A stretch of 64,000 nucleotides of DNA from Corynebacterium appendicis CIP 107643 (GCF_030408415.1 NZ_CP046976.1:992001-1056000); one strand, 5' to 3'; shown: positions 22,449 to 33,924, numbered from the stretch's first letter. A program made the numbers and translations. The notes: generated by a model not told the origin, from the letters alone.

Positions 22449-23525
22449 ATGAACGCCTACACCGCAGCTGACAACCGTTACGACCGCAATGGGGACAACT
22501 GGTTTCGCCGGGTGGGCAATTCCGGTCTGAAGCTGCCGGCCGTTTCGCTTGGATTTTGGCACAATTTCGGCGACGACAAGCCGCTGGAGAACCAGCGCGC
22601 GATCATGCGCCGCGCGTTCGACCGGGGAGTGACGCACTTCGACCTAGCCAACAACTACGGCCCGCCGGCGGGCTCCGCGGAGATCAACGCTGGCCGCATT
22701 CTCGCCGAGGATTTCGCCGCGCACCGCGACGAGCTCATCATTTCCTCGAAGGCCGGCTGGCACATGCACGACGGTCCGTACGGCTTCGGCGGTTCCCGTA
22801 AATACCTAGTTTCGTCGCTCGACGCGTCGCTGAAGCGCCTCGGGCTCGACTACGTGGATATTTTCTACCACCACCGCCCAGACCCGGACACGCCGCTAGA
22901 GGAAACGATGTACGCGCTGCGCGACATCGTCGCATCGGGCAAGGCGCTCTATGTCGGCATTTCCTCCTACGGCCCGGAGCTCACCGCCGAGGCGGCCGAG
23001 ATCACGGCGGGGGAGGGCTGCCCCCTGCTCATCCACCAGCCGAGCTATTCCATCGTCAACCGCTGGGTCGAAGAGCCGGGCGAGGACAATGTCTCCCTGC
23101 TCCAGTCCGCCGCGGAGAGCGGCCTCGGCGTCATCGCGTTCTCCCCGCTGGCCCAGGGTCTGCTCACCGACCGCTACCTGGACGGCATTCCGGCCGATTC
23201 CCGCGCCGCTGCCGGCAAGTCCTTGAGTGAAGGAATGCTCAGCGAGGACAATATCGCCATGGCGCGCAAGCTCAACGACATTGCCACCAAGCGCGGCCAG
23301 TCGCTCGCCCAGATGGCCATCGCCTGGGTCCTGCGCGACCAGGCCGAGCGCACCGTGACCAGCGCGCTCATCGGAGCCTCCAGTGTCGAGCAGCTCGACG
23401 CGAACCTCGACGCCGTGGACAACCTGGACTTCAGCGACGAAGAGCTTTCGCTTATTGACGACATCGCCCACGACGCCGGCATCAACATCTGGGCCGGGGC
23501 GACCGCGTCCCGCACTCGCGGCTGA
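22449..23525 (+). CDS. Aldo/keto reductase (YghZ/Kv-beta-like)
   Basis: 358-residue NADPH-dependent reductase. The tetrad is visible: Asp and Tyr in HFDLANNYG, Lys in SSKAGW and His in FYHHRPD. GASSVEQLDANL near the C-terminus is the cofactor-phosphate region. It is closest to the L-glyceraldehyde 3-phosphate reductase/Kv-beta branch, which detoxifies aldehydes such as methylglyoxal. The start ATG 22449 has a weak -10 (CACAAT) 8 nt upstream. Confidence 0.92.
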   Translation: MNAYTAADNRYDRNGDNWFRRVGNSGLKLPAVSLGFWHNFGDDKPLENQRAIMRRAFDRGVTHFDLANNYGPPAGSAEINAGRILAEDFAAHRDELIISSKAGWHMHDGPYGFGGSRKYLVSSLDASLKRLGLDYVDIFYHHRPDPDTPLEETMYALRDIVASGKALYVGISSYGPELTAEAAEITAGEGCPLLIHQPSYSIVNRWVEEPGEDNVSLLQSAAESGLGVIAFSPLAQGLLTDRYLDGIPADSRAAAGKSLSEGMLSEDNIAMARKLNDIATKRGQSLAQMAIAWVLRDQAERTVTSALIGASSVEQLDANLDAVDNLDFSDEELSLIDDIAHDAGINIWAGATASRTRG

Positions 23526-23609
23526 CTGCGAATACGGAGAACCGCAACGTAGCAGACACCCCTGCGTGGCAGCCCGATAGCGGTGTTTTCCTGCCTTAAG
23601 TTTGAAGGC

Positions 23610-24518
23610 ATGACTGATAAAGGCAGCAAGAAGCCCGCAAGCTCGTCCGTGAACAGCTCCGCCGACAGGGCGCGGAAGCTCGAGGACGTCACTGATCTGG
23701 ACCACCTCGACAACCTGGATGAGGTGCCCACCACTAACGTTTACACACGTACCGGCAAGGCCGCACCAACTGAGGTCTTGCCGTCTGCGCCGAAGGCTGA
23801 CAAGACGGAACAGCGCAAGCCGGTGGACATCACCGTGGACCGCGTCGACGAGCCTGGTGCCAAGGCAGTGACCTCGTCCGCAGCAGACACCGCAGCGGAG
23901 CCGGTGGCAGCCAGTACAGTCAGTACCGCGGGCGCGTTGCACACGACGGAGGGAGCGGAGAACCTGGCGTCGGAAAGCGCAGCTCTTAAGGCAGATACCG
24001 CCGGCGAGCCGCAGCCGCCGATCGGCCGTGGGACGATCGACGTCGGTCTGCTCATTCTGCGTCTCGTGCTCGGCGGTGTGCTGATCCTCACGTCGATTGC
24101 AGTCCTGTTCCAGCTGGGCGGCAACGCTGGGCTGGCTGGTCTCGAAGACGAGCTCGCCTCGTATAACTACCCGCGCGCACTCGCCATCGCGTTGCCGACG
24201 ATGGGCTTGGCATCCGGCGTGTTCCTCGTGCTGGGCCTTTTGACCCCGATCGCGTCGCTGGTCGCCGTCGCGGCGACTGGCTTCACTGCGATCGAGACCA
24301 TCACTTCTTCCGAGGCCACCTCGGACATCTTCGCGTGGGAGCCGTCGGTTTGGCTTGCTGTCGCACTCGCAGGGATGGCGCTAGCGGTTCAATTCACCGG
24401 CCCGGGAATCTTCGGCATCGACTTCGGCCGCAGCTGGACGCGTCGCCCGATGGTCAGTTCGTGGCTCTGCGCCGCCATCGGCATCGCCGCCGCGGTTCTG
24501 CTCTGGGTCTTCGCCTAG
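23610..24518 (+). CDS. DoxX-like membrane protein with long cytoplasmic N-terminus
   Basis: 302 residues. The first about 140 are polar, acidic and Ala/Thr-rich, probably disordered. The remainder has four membrane helices in the DoxX arrangement (LLILRLVLGGVLILTS, then ALAIALPTMGLASGVFLVLGLLTPIAS). DoxX proteins are small membrane proteins linked to redox homeostasis in mycobacteria; function here unproven. TAAGTT (23597-23602) is 7 nt before ATG. The last helix overlaps the 3' end of the convergent GT87 frame by 138 nt. Confidence 0.78.
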   Translation: MTDKGSKKPASSSVNSSADRARKLEDVTDLDHLDNLDEVPTTNVYTRTGKAAPTEVLPSAPKADKTEQRKPVDITVDRVDEPGAKAVTSSAADTAAEPVAASTVSTAGALHTTEGAENLASESAALKADTAGEPQPPIGRGTIDVGLLILRLVLGGVLILTSIAVLFQLGGNAGLAGLEDELASYNYPRALAIALPTMGLASGVFLVLGLLTPIASLVAVAATGFTAIETITSSEATSDIFAWEPSVWLAVALAGMALAVQFTGPGIFGIDFGRSWTRRPMVSSWLCAAIGIAAAVLLWVFA

Positions 24519-25649
24519 GAAATCTGCGCTGAAACGACCGCCGATGGCGAAGATCAGGTACGCCACGAAGATGGCCAGGCCCAGTAGCCCGATGATGTTG
24601 CTGTTGAACCAGAGCGGCCACGCGAACGCCTGAGCGTCCTCCTCGGGCACAAGTTCGTAGCCCGGCACGATCCACGCGCCCGCGGCGACCGCGAGCAGGA
24701 AGCGTAAGCCTTGCTCGCGGACCGCGAAAATGAGCGGAAGGACCAGGACAATGCCCGCCCAGTGGTGGGAGACAGCGAACGGCCCGCCGAGGGAAATCCC
24801 CAACACGACCACGAGGAGCGCCTCGACACTGCGGCCGTGCTGCTCCAACCGGTATGCGATGAAAATCGTCGCTGCGGCGAAGACCAGCAAGAAGACGGGC
24901 GAGAGCTTCGCGACGACTGCCACATCCACCAGCCCCCTCGACAGCATTCCGCCGAGACCCTGGTTGGGCGGGTAGAAGACATCGCCGCCGCGGTCGGTGG
25001 CGAAGAATTCCTCTGTCCAGAAATAGATCGACTCGCGCGGGCGGAACGCGACGCCGATGAGTGCGGTGAGCAGGAAGAATCCGGCCGACCGTGCGACCGA
25101 CCACCAGTCCTTGCGCGCGAGGAAGATCACGCCGTACGCGGCAGGTGTCAGCTTGATTCCGGCAGCGATGCCGATGCCTAAGCCGCGAACCGCCTTGGGC
25201 GTGTAGCCGAGCACGTCGGCCGTGACCAGGAAGACGAGGAAGATATTGATCTGCCCGTAGCACAGGTTCGAGGACACCGTGTCGAGACAGGTGGCGAAGC
25301 CGGTCAACGCCGCCGCCCACGCCCACCACGGGCGCAGGCCGAGGCGGTGGCAGGCCATCGCCATGATGCCGAAGAGCGCAGCGATGATGGAGGAATTCCA
25401 GATGATGTCCATCGCCACTTCAGGCACCCATGTCAAAGGCACGAAGAGCAACGCCGCGAACGGCGGGTAGATGAACGCGAAACCACTGCGGGAGGGGAAG
25501 CCCTCGTACAGCGGAGCGCCGCTGATGAAGGCGGCGCCGGCGTCGCGGAACACGCCGACGTCGAGAAGCGTCTCGTTGACGGCGAGGTGAAAGCTCTGGC
25601 CGAGGTTGACCGCGCCGAGCACGACGCCGAGCAGTAGAAGAAGCGGCAT
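24381..25649 (-). CDS. GT87-family polyprenyl-phosphate-mannose-dependent mannosyltransferase
   Basis: Membrane GT-C glycosyltransferase with about ten helices, 422 residues. DVGVFRDAGAAFISGAPLYEG near residue 30 holds the catalytic-type Asp of family GT87, and FIYPPFAALLFVP follows. In corynebacteria these enzymes add alpha-1,2-mannose to lipomannan/lipoarabinomannan from C50-polyprenyl-phosphate-mannose. It lies 44 nt behind ilvD on the same strand. The last about 45 residues are Arg/Asp/Glu/Gly-rich and are simply the antisense of the DoxX gene, so they may be a fortuitous extension. Confidence 0.85.
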   Translation of the reverse strand: MPLLLLLGVVLGAVNLGQSFHLAVNETLLDVGVFRDAGAAFISGAPLYEGFPSRSGFAFIYPPFAALLFVPLTWVPEVAMDIIWNSSIIAALFGIMAMACHRLGLRPWWAWAAALTGFATCLDTVSSNLCYGQINIFLVFLVTADVLGYTPKAVRGLGIGIAAGIKLTPAAYGVIFLARKDWWSVARSAGFFLLTALIGVAFRPRESIYFWTEEFFATDRGGDVFYPPNQGLGGMLSRGLVDVAVVAKLSPVFLLVFAAATIFIAYRLEQHGRSVEALLVVVLGISLGGPFAVSHHWAGIVLVLPLIFAVREQGLRFLLAVAAGAWIVPGYELVPEEDAQAFAWPLWFNSNIIGLLGLAIFVAYLIFAIGGRFSADFLGEDPEQNRGGDADGGAEPRTDHRATRPAAAEVDAEDSRAGELNR

Positions 25650-25693
25650 GTCCTCATCCTGGTTCGATCACATAAATGGGTCGAACCAGAACT

Positions 25694-27547
25694 TTAGTCG
25701 ACGCGGCGCACAGCGCCCTTATCGGCCGAAGTAGCCATCTTGGAGTACGCGCGCAGTGCCTTCGTCACGTGGCGCGTGCGGTTCGGGGTGAACGGGGTGT
25801 CCCGCTGCTCCATTTCCGCGCGGCGGCGGTCGAGCACATCGTCGTCGACCTCAAGCTGCAACTTGCGGTCTCGGACCGAGATACGGATCGTGTCGCCGTT
25901 CTCGATCAGACCGATCAAGCCGCCTTGGGCCGCCTCGGGGGAGATGTGGCCAATGGACAATCCCGACGTGCCGCCGGAGAAGCGGCCGTCGGTGATCAAG
26001 GCGCACACCTTGCCCAAGCCGGCACCTTTGAGGAAGGACGTCGGATGCAGCATTTCCTGCATGCCCGGTCCGCCTGCGGGGCCCTCGTAGCGGATGACCA
26101 CCACGTCGCCCGGCTGAACCTCGCGCGCCAGAATCATGGAGACAGCTTGCTCTTGCGAATCAACGACGCGGGCGGGGCCGGAGAACTCCCATAAGTCTTC
26201 CTCGACACCGGCGGTCTTCAGGATCGCGCCGTCCTCGGCCAAGTTGCCGCGCAGGACGACCAGACCGCCGTCGGAAGTAAACGGGTGGTCGAAGTCGTGG
26301 ATGACGCCGCCCACCGGGTCCGTGTCCAGCTCGTCCCAGCGGTTGGACTGGGAGAACGCCTCGGACGACCGCACGCCGCCGGGGGCGGCGTGGAAGAGCT
26401 CGATCGCTTCGTCAGTAGCTTTCCCACCGCGGATATCCCAGTCGTCGAGCCAGTCCTGCAAGTTCGAGTAGGCCACGGAATGAACATCGGTGTTGAGCAG
26501 ACCGGCGCGGTTCAGCTCGCCGAGGATGCGGGGAATGCCGCCGGCGCGGTGCACGTCCTCGATATGGGCGTCGCCGTTCGGGGCGACCTTGGAGATGCAG
26601 GCGATCTCGTGGGAAAGCTCGTCGATGTCCTTCAAGTCGAAGTTGACCTCGCCTTCTTGGGCGGCGGCGAGCGTGTGCAGGATCGTGTTGGACGATCCGC
26701 CCATGGCCATATCCAGCGCCATCGCGTTGCGGAAAGCCTCGCGGGTGGCGATGCTACGCGGCAGCACCGACTCATCGCCCTCGCCGTAGTAGCGGCGGGC
26801 GATCTCCATGACGGCTTCGCCGGCGCGCTCGAACAGGCGGCGTCGGGCGGTGTGGGTGGCCAGGGTGGTCCCGTTGCCGGGCAACGACAGGCCGAGCGCC
26901 TCGGTCAGGCAGTTCATCGAGTTCGCCGTGAACATGCCGGAGCAGGAGCCGCAGGTGGGGCAGGCGGATTCGACGATGCGGTCCAGGTCGGCGTCGGAAA
27001 TCGCGTCGTTGGCGGAGCTGGACATCGCGTCGACGAGGTTCGTCTTCGTGCCCGTTTGCGCGACGCCGTCGATGACGACTGCCTTGCCGGCCTCCATCGG
27101 GCCGCCGGAGACGAACACTGCCGGGATATTCAGACGCATCGCCGCGTTCAGCATGCCCGGGGTGATCTTGTCGCAGTTGGAGATGCACACCATCGCGTCG
27201 ACGGTGTGGGCGTTGACCATGTATTCGACCGAGTCGGAGATGATCTCGCGGCTGGGCAGGGAGTACAGCATGCCGCCGTGACCCATCGCGATGCCGTCGT
27301 CGACCGCGATCGTGTTGAATTCCTTCGGAATGCCGCCTGCTTCCCTAACGGCTTCAGCGACGATGTCGCCGACATTCTTCAGGTGGACGTGGCCGGGCAC
27401 AAACTGGGTGTAGGAGTTGACGATAGCCACGATCGGACGGCCGAACTCGTTGTCCTTTGTGCCGGTTGCCTTCCACAGTGCACGCGCGCCGGCTGCTTGG
27501 CGGCCGACGGTGGTGACTCGGGAACGAAGCGGGATTGCGTTTGGCAT
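25694..27547 (-). CDS. ilvD: Dihydroxy-acid dehydratase IlvD
   Basis: Third step of isoleucine/valine synthesis: dehydrates 2,3-dihydroxy-isovalerate and -methylvalerate. 617 residues, [Fe-S] enzyme. Cluster cysteines lie in [11 protein letters not shown] and [29 protein letters not shown] and [10 protein letters not shown] are in the C-terminal half. It lies 6 nt behind the PH-domain gene, in the order mscCG - PH - ilvD, as in C. glutamicum. It is divergent from and outside the attenuated ilvBNC operon. Confidence 0.97.
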   Translation of the reverse strand: MPNAIPLRSRVTTVGRQAAGARALWKATGTKDNEFGRPIVAIVNSYTQFVPGHVHLKNVGDIVAEAVREAGGIPKEFNTIAVDDGIAMGHGGMLYSLPSREIISDSVEYMVNAHTVDAMVCISNCDKITPGMLNAAMRLNIPAVFVSGGPMEAGKAVVIDGVAQTGTKTNLVDAMSSSANDAISDADLDRIVESACPTCGSCSGMFTANSMNCLTEALGLSLPGNGTTLATHTARRRLFERAGEAVMEIARRYYGEGDESVLPRSIATREAFRNAMALDMAMGGSSNTILHTLAAAQEGEVNFDLKDIDELSHEIACISKVAPNGDAHIEDVHRAGGIPRILGELNRAGLLNTDVHSVAYSNLQDWLDDWDIRGGKATDEAIELFHAAPGGVRSSEAFSQSNRWDELDTDPVGGVIHDFDHPFTSDGGLVVLRGNLAEDGAILKTAGVEEDLWEFSGPARVVDSQEQAVSMILAREVQPGDVVVIRYEGPAGGPGMQEMLHPTSFLKGAGLGKVCALITDGRFSGGTSGLSIGHISPEAAQGGLIGLIENGDTIRISVRDRKLQLEVDDDVLDRRRAEMEQRDTPFTPNRTRHVTKALRAYSKMATSADKGAVRRVD

Positions 27548-27553
27548 GTGGTC

Positions 27554-28087
27554 TTACTCCTCGTCTTCTTTACTGTTCTTGTAGCTGCCCTCGTTATCGC
27601 CCTCACCGGGCATCGAGAGCTTTTCGCCGGCGGCGGTGCGCTCCTCGTACTCTTCGGGGGTGACCAGAATGGAATTGCCCTCCTGGTCAGTGACCTCCAT
27701 CATTCCGTCCGCGGCCTCGGAGGCCTGCGTGATCACGTCGGCGATGCGGCCCGAGGACGCTTCCGCGAGATCCGGCAATGAATTGAACGTTACTCCGGGC
27801 AGCGTGTACTCCTGGCCGTCTACGGTCGCCACTTTCGCGCTGGAGCCCTCGAAGCCGATGCCGCGCAGCTGGTCCCACGGGAGATGCACGTTCTTCTTGA
27901 ACAGGTAAGACACGGCGATGCCGCTATCATCCACCCGGGTCTTCGCGGTGAGCACCCACACGATGAAAATAATCGGGAAAATCAGTAGCCAGCCGAGCTT
28001 CAGCGGGGCCCAAGAGATTCCGATGAGCGCGATGCCTGCCATGAGCACCGCCGCGAAAATGTGGGTGCGGTCTGGGGTGAATGTCAT
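27554..28087 (-). CDS. PH-domain membrane protein (CFP-6/antigen 6-like)
   Basis: 177 residues. Two adjacent hydrophobic segments form an N-terminal hairpin (about 9-25 and 30-46), followed by a bacterial PH domain (about 50-115) with VDDSGIAVSYLFKKNVHLPWDQLRGIGFE, and an acidic disordered tail. It resembles the mycobacterial low-molecular-weight antigen 6 group. Function is unknown, but it sits 4 nt behind mscCG and 6 nt before ilvD, so the three are probably one transcript. Confidence 0.8.
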   Translation of the reverse strand: MTFTPDRTHIFAAVLMAGIALIGISWAPLKLGWLLIFPIIFIVWVLTAKTRVDDSGIAVSYLFKKNVHLPWDQLRGIGFEGSSAKVATVDGQEYTLPGVTFNSLPDLAEASSGRIADVITQASEAADGMMEVTDQEGNSILVTPEEYEERTAAGEKLSMPGEGDNEGSYKNSKEDEE

Positions 28088-28091
28088 GGTG

Positions 28092-29717
28092 TCATGCTAT
28101 CGGGCTTGGGCTCGCGTTATCCCTCGGGGTGGACGCGGGCGCGCTGCCGCTCTCGCGCGTCGGTTCGCCAGTCGGCCTGGTGGGGCTGGTGGTTTCCGCG
28201 GTCTGCTCGCCGGAGCGCTGCTGCTCGTTGTTCTGGTTGCCCGGTGCCGGGGCAGGGGCAGGTGCAGTCGCGTTTTCGCTGCCGGTCTGCCCGGTGGCAG
28301 TCGAGTCGTCCTCCGGAGCACTCGTGCTCGTCGGCTCGTCCTTGGTCCCGGTGCCGCGGGTCGATGTGTCGGGCGCCTCCGATGTGGCCGTCGAGGAACG
28401 CGGCGGGGCGAGAATTCCGCCTCGGGCCTCGCTCGAGTCTCCGCCATCGAGCGTCATGCCGCGGAGGATGAGCAGACCGAGGAAGATCGCGATGAGCAGA
28501 CCCGTGGATGCGCGGACGCGTCCGCCGAAGGTGCCCAGGGCGTGGTGCTTCTTCTTGGTGTCAGCCGCCGCTGGGTCTTCTTCAGCCGCGACTTCTTCGT
28601 GGTCGCTCAGCTCGGGATCGGGGTTGACACCGGCCCGCGAGGTCACCTCTGCGTCGCCAGCGCTTTCAGTGCCCGGCACCGGAGAGATCACAGCCGTGCT
28701 GCCAGTGTCGGCCGTAGCGTTAGCGGCGGGGAGCTCCGTGGTCGCGGCGGCGGCGCGGCTCGTAGATCCGGCTTCAGCCGCCTCGGAATAGTCCTCGCTC
28801 CAACCGGACTTGTACCGGCCGGTGGAAACGGCGGGGAAGGACTGCGTGGCGTCGTCGTCAAGCGGTTGCGTTTTCGTCTGCGAACCGTATTCGTCGAAGA
28901 ATTCCTCGAGGATGTGGACGCGGAGAGCACGCTCGACAGGGAACTGGTCGCCCGGTGCGCAGCGCACCATGAAGCGGATGTCCAGGGTCCACGGCATGCC
29001 GACCGTGTTCGGCGGGTTGATCTCAATGCCCGGCTGGGAGAGGAGTTCGCCGCGGATCAGCGGGGCGATCTCCGGGTTGGCCAGCGCCTTGCGCGCGGCG
29101 CGCTCGGCGCGGGCGATGACTTCGTCCACGTCGCGGGAGCGTGCGAGCGGAACAGGCACGACGACCAGTGCGCGCGACCAGATATTGGAGTTGTTGATGC
29201 ACACCTGCGCCGTCGAGTTCGGGATGGTCACCGTGTTCTGCTCGAGTGTGCGGATCTGCGTGGCGCGCATCGTGATCTGGATGACGTCGCCCGTGACCTC
29301 TGTGCCGCTGATCTGGAAAGTGACAAGGTCACCCACGCCGTACTGCTTCTCCGAAAGAATGAAAAAGCCCGCGACGAAATCCGCAATAATATTCTGCGCG
29401 CCGAAACCGACTGCGGCGGAGACGACGGTGGCGGGGATGGCGGCACCGGCGAGCGAGAATCCGATCTGCTGGAGGAAGAAGACCAGGATCAAAAAATACG
29501 CCAGCAGTTGGACGATGTAAATGACCACGCCGGCGATAGCGAGAGAGGATTTGCCCTCGTGGGCGTCCTTTATGTCGGCGAGTTGGCGTTCGGCATAGCG
29601 GTTGGCGAGGCGGCCCGCGCGCGGCACGAGCATCGCCAAAACGATGAGCAAGGCGAGGTTGATGCCGGTGTCGGCCAACCAGCGCCAAGCGTGTTCGAGA
29701 ATAAGTGTGAATGGCAT
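28092..29717 (-). CDS. mscCG: Mechanosensitive channel MscCG (YggB), glutamate efflux channel
   Basis: 541 residues. The first about 280 are an MscS core: three helices (about 18-32, 58-84, 90-115 with the GFGAQNIIADFVAGFF pore helix), then the beta domain GVGDLVTFQISGTEVTGDVIQITMRATQIRT. Like C. glutamicum MscCG, it has a long C-terminal extension with a fourth helix (about 405-420, LLIAIFLGLLIL) and then about 120 extracytoplasmic residues rich in Ser, Thr, Pro and Glu. MscCG releases glutamate and compatible solutes when membrane tension rises. The position next to ilvD/ilvB is the same as in C. glutamicum. Confidence 0.9.
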   Translation of the reverse strand: MPFTLILEHAWRWLADTGINLALLIVLAMLVPRAGRLANRYAERQLADIKDAHEGKSSLAIAGVVIYIVQLLAYFLILVFFLQQIGFSLAGAAIPATVVSAAVGFGAQNIIADFVAGFFILSEKQYGVGDLVTFQISGTEVTGDVIQITMRATQIRTLEQNTVTIPNSTAQVCINNSNIWSRALVVVPVPLARSRDVDEVIARAERAARKALANPEIAPLIRGELLSQPGIEINPPNTVGMPWTLDIRFMVRCAPGDQFPVERALRVHILEEFFDEYGSQTKTQPLDDDATQSFPAVSTGRYKSGWSEDYSEAAEAGSTSRAAAATTELPAANATADTGSTAVISPVPGTESAGDAEVTSRAGVNPDPELSDHEEVAAEEDPAAADTKKKHHALGTFGGRVRASTGLLIAIFLGLLILRGMTLDGGDSSEARGGILAPPRSSTATSEAPDTSTRGTGTKDEPTSTSAPEDDSTATGQTGSENATAPAPAPAPGNQNNEQQRSGEQTAETTSPTRPTGEPTRESGSAPASTPRDNASPSPIA

Positions 29718-29778
29718 AGCGACTCTAGATTATCCTCATTTTCCCTATGAGTTCCTTGGAGCTGTGTATGATCTAGGC

Positions 29779-29850
29779 ATGATCTTCATCGACCTAGTAG
29801 CAGTGATTCGCGCGGCGCTTGTCCCTCGCGCGACGTACTCGTCTACGTAG
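29779..29850 (+). CDS. ilvBNC leader peptide
   Basis: 23 residues beginning MIFIDLVAVIRAALVP. Eight of the first fifteen residues are Ile (3), Leu (2) or Val (3), the end products of the pathway. No ribosome binding site; the -10 is 6 nt upstream, so the peptide is read from a leaderless RNA. A strong terminator hairpin begins 15 nt after the stop. This is the same strategy as described for C. glutamicum ilvBNC. Confidence 0.82.
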   Translation: MIFIDLVAVIRAALVPRATYSST

Positions 29851-29865
29851 CCGTCGAACGATAAG

Positions 29866-29900
29866 CGCCCCCGCCTCAGGTTGTAGAGCGGGGGCGTTTG
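29866..29900 (+). terminator. Attenuator terminator before ilvB
   Basis: CGCCCCCGC (29866-29874) pairs perfectly with GCGGGGGCG (29888-29896), followed by TTTGT. It lies 51 nt upstream of ilvB. Confidence 0.85.
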
Positions 29901-29950
29901 TCGTAGATCACCCAGAGTGCTGACAACTCACCAAAGGAGTTCGGAGAATA

Positions 29951-31809
29951 GTGGCAGCGTCACAGAAGAAAAAGGTGGAGCGGATAACAGGCGCGGAAGC
30001 CATCGTCCGCAGCCTCGAGGAGCTGGGCACCGAGTTCGTCTTCGGCATTCCAGGGGGTGCGGTCCTTCCGCTTTACGACGCCCTGTTTGCCGCCAAAAAG
30101 CTGCGCCACGTTCTGGTGCGCCACGAGCAGGGCGGCGGCCACGCCGCTGAGGGCTATGCTCTGGCGTCCGGCAAGGTCGGCGTGTGCGTCGCGACCTCGG
30201 GGCCCGGTGCGACCAACCTGGTCACCGCACTGGCCGATGCGTACCTCGACTCGGTGCCGATCGTGGCCATTACCGGCCAGGTGGGCACCCCGCTGCTGGG
30301 TACGGACGCATTCCAGGAGGCCGATATCCGCGGCATCACGATGCCGATCACCAAGCACAGCATCATGGTGACCGACGTCGGGGAGATCCCGCAGGCTCTC
30401 GCCGAGGCCTTCCACCTCGCGAGCACCGGCCGCCCGGGCCCGGTCCTCGTGGACTTCCCGAAGGACGTTCAGAACGCCGAGATCGATTTCGAGTGGCCGC
30501 CGGTCATCGATTTGCCGGGTTACAAGCCGACGACGAACCCGCACGGCCGCCAGATCACGTCCGCCGCGAAGATGATTGCCAAGGCGGAGCGCCCGGTGAT
30601 CTACGCCGGCGGCGGCATCATCAAGGCCAATGCGTCGAAGGAGCTGCTCAAGTTCGCTGAGGCCACCGGTGTCCCGGTCGTGACCACCCTCATGGCGCTC
30701 GGCGCGTTTCCGACGCACCACCCGCTGAACATGGGCATGCCGGGCATGCACGGCACCGTCCCCGCCGTCGCCGCACTGCAGAAGGCCGATCTCCTCATCA
30801 CCATCGGCGCGCGCTTCGATGACCGCGTCACCGGCGACCCCGAGCACTTCGCCCCCGATGCCAAGGTGATCCACGCCGATGTCGACCCCGCCGAGATCGG
30901 CAAGATCCGCCCGGTGGACGTCCCGATCGTCGGCGACGCCAAGGAAGTCTTGATCCAGCTCACCGAGCCCTTCAAGAAGGGCAAGAAGGTCTCCGCTCCG
31001 AAGATCGGGGAGTGGAAGGACTACTTGGGCGACATGAAGGAGCGCTTCCCGCGCGGCTACCAGAAGAACGAGGACGGCTCCCTGTCGCCGCAGTTCGTCA
31101 TCGAGACGCTGTCCAAGGAAGTCGGCCCGGAGGCCATCTATGTCGCGGGCGTCGGCCAGCACCAGATGTGGTCCGCGCAGTTCCTCGACTTCGAGCACCC
31201 GCGCACCTGGCTCAACTCCGGCGGCCTGGGCACCATGGGTTATTCCATCCCGGCCGCGCTCGGCGCCAAAGCCGCCTGCCCGGACAAGGAAGTCTGGGCC
31301 ATCGACGGCGACGGCTGCTTCCAGATGACCAACCAGGAGATCACCACCGCCGCTGTCGAGGGCTTCCCGTTCAAGATCGCCCTGATCAACAACGGCAACC
31401 TGGGCATGGTCCGACAGTGGCAGACGCTGTTCTACGACGGCCACTATTCCCACACCAAGCTGCACCAGGACGAGACGTACATCCCGGACTTTCTCGGTCT
31501 GGCCAGCGCACTCGGCGCCGAAGCCATCCGCGTCACCACCGAGGAAGAAGTGCTGCCCGCCATCAAGCGCGCCCGCGAGATCAACGACCGTCCGGTCCTC
31601 ATCGACTTCGTTGTCGGCGAGGACTCCCAGGTGTGGCCGATGATTTCCGCCGGCAGCTCCAATTCCGAGATCCAGTATGCGCGCGATCTGCGCCCGCTTT
31701 TCGACGAAGACATGTCCGCCGGCGAAACTCCCGCCGACATCCACGAGACCGTGGCCGAATCCAAGACCGAATCTGGTGCCGACGCTCAGGCAGATGCGGA
31801 GGAGAAATA

Positions 31810-31810
<1 letters not shown>
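29951..31810 (+). CDS. ilvB: Acetolactate synthase large subunit IlvB
   Basis: ThDP-dependent acetohydroxyacid synthase catalytic subunit, 619 residues, first common step of Ile/Val/Leu synthesis. [14 protein letters not shown] carries the catalytic Glu near residue 58; the ThDP/Mg site is [16 protein letters not shown] ... NNGNLGMV near 455-485. C-terminal about 30 residues are an acidic Ala/Glu-rich tail. GTG start behind a purine-rich stretch (AAAGGAG and CGGAG). TAATG overlap with ilvN. Controlled by the upstream attenuator. Confidence 0.97.
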
Positions 31811-33511
<1,701 letters not shown>

Positions 33512-33544
33512 ACCACTGGTAGCCGCCCTGTGCGGCAGGGGCTC

Positions 33545-33583
33545 ACCGCCCGGGATCCCGCATGGATCTCTCGGGCGGTTTTT
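33545..33583 (+). terminator. Rho-independent terminator after ilvC
   Basis: ACCGCCCG (33545-33552) pairs with CGGGCGGT (33572-33579); an inner GGATCC/GGATC part extends the stem. TTTTT follows at 33579-33583. It lies 34 nt after the ilvC stop. Confidence 0.88.
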
Positions 33584-33819
33584 CTATGCCTATATATAGG
33601 TGCGGACGTCGGCTTGAAACGCGCTATCCATAGCTGGCGAATGCTCTGGTGAACGACTTGCGCCCTGCGTGTGGTCGTCTTTGAAGTCGGAACGCTGCTA
33701 CCTTCTCTAATAAATCCCTGCACATATGGGGCCGGTCAAATCGTTCACCGGCAGGTGTGCGCCAGGCGCTGTGTGATTGCGGGACGATGAGGGAGTGTCA
33801 GGAATACAGGCAGCGAACC

Positions 33820-33924
33820 CCAGTGAATCTGTTTACATCTCAATCATTCACGATTCGTCTCGAAAGCTGCCTGCCTGGTCTTATATCGTTTTGGGCTCAA
33901 GCGAGATTTAAACAGATTCACTGG
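33820..33924. repeat. 105-bp inverted-repeat element (MITE-like)
   Basis: 22-bp arms CCAGTGAATCTGTTTACATC+TC (33820-33841) and the complementary arm (33903-33924) match in 21 of 22 positions and enclose 61 bp of non-coding, AT-richer DNA. There is no ribosome binding site or convincing coding frame inside. The size and arm length resemble a miniature inverted-repeat element or a deleted insertion sequence; no clear target-site duplication is seen. The surrounding gap (33584-34062) holds no recognisable gene. Confidence 0.6.

Larger units (their letters stand above)
29767..29910 (+). promoter_or_regulatory. ilvBNC leader with transcription attenuator
   Basis: TATGAT (29767-29772) is 6 nt before the leader ATG. 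The leader peptide (29779-29850) is followed by a terminator (29866-29896). GGCGCTTGT (29814-29822, within the leader codons) can pair with ATAAGCGCC (29861-29869), which shares bases with the left terminator arm. This makes a plausible antiterminator when ribosomes stall at the Ile/Leu/Val codons 2-10. Confidence 0.8.

Noticed and set aside
29960..31744. Minus-strand open frame of 594 codons opposite ilvB
   Set aside because: Shadow of ilvB; no start signal and low-complexity composition.
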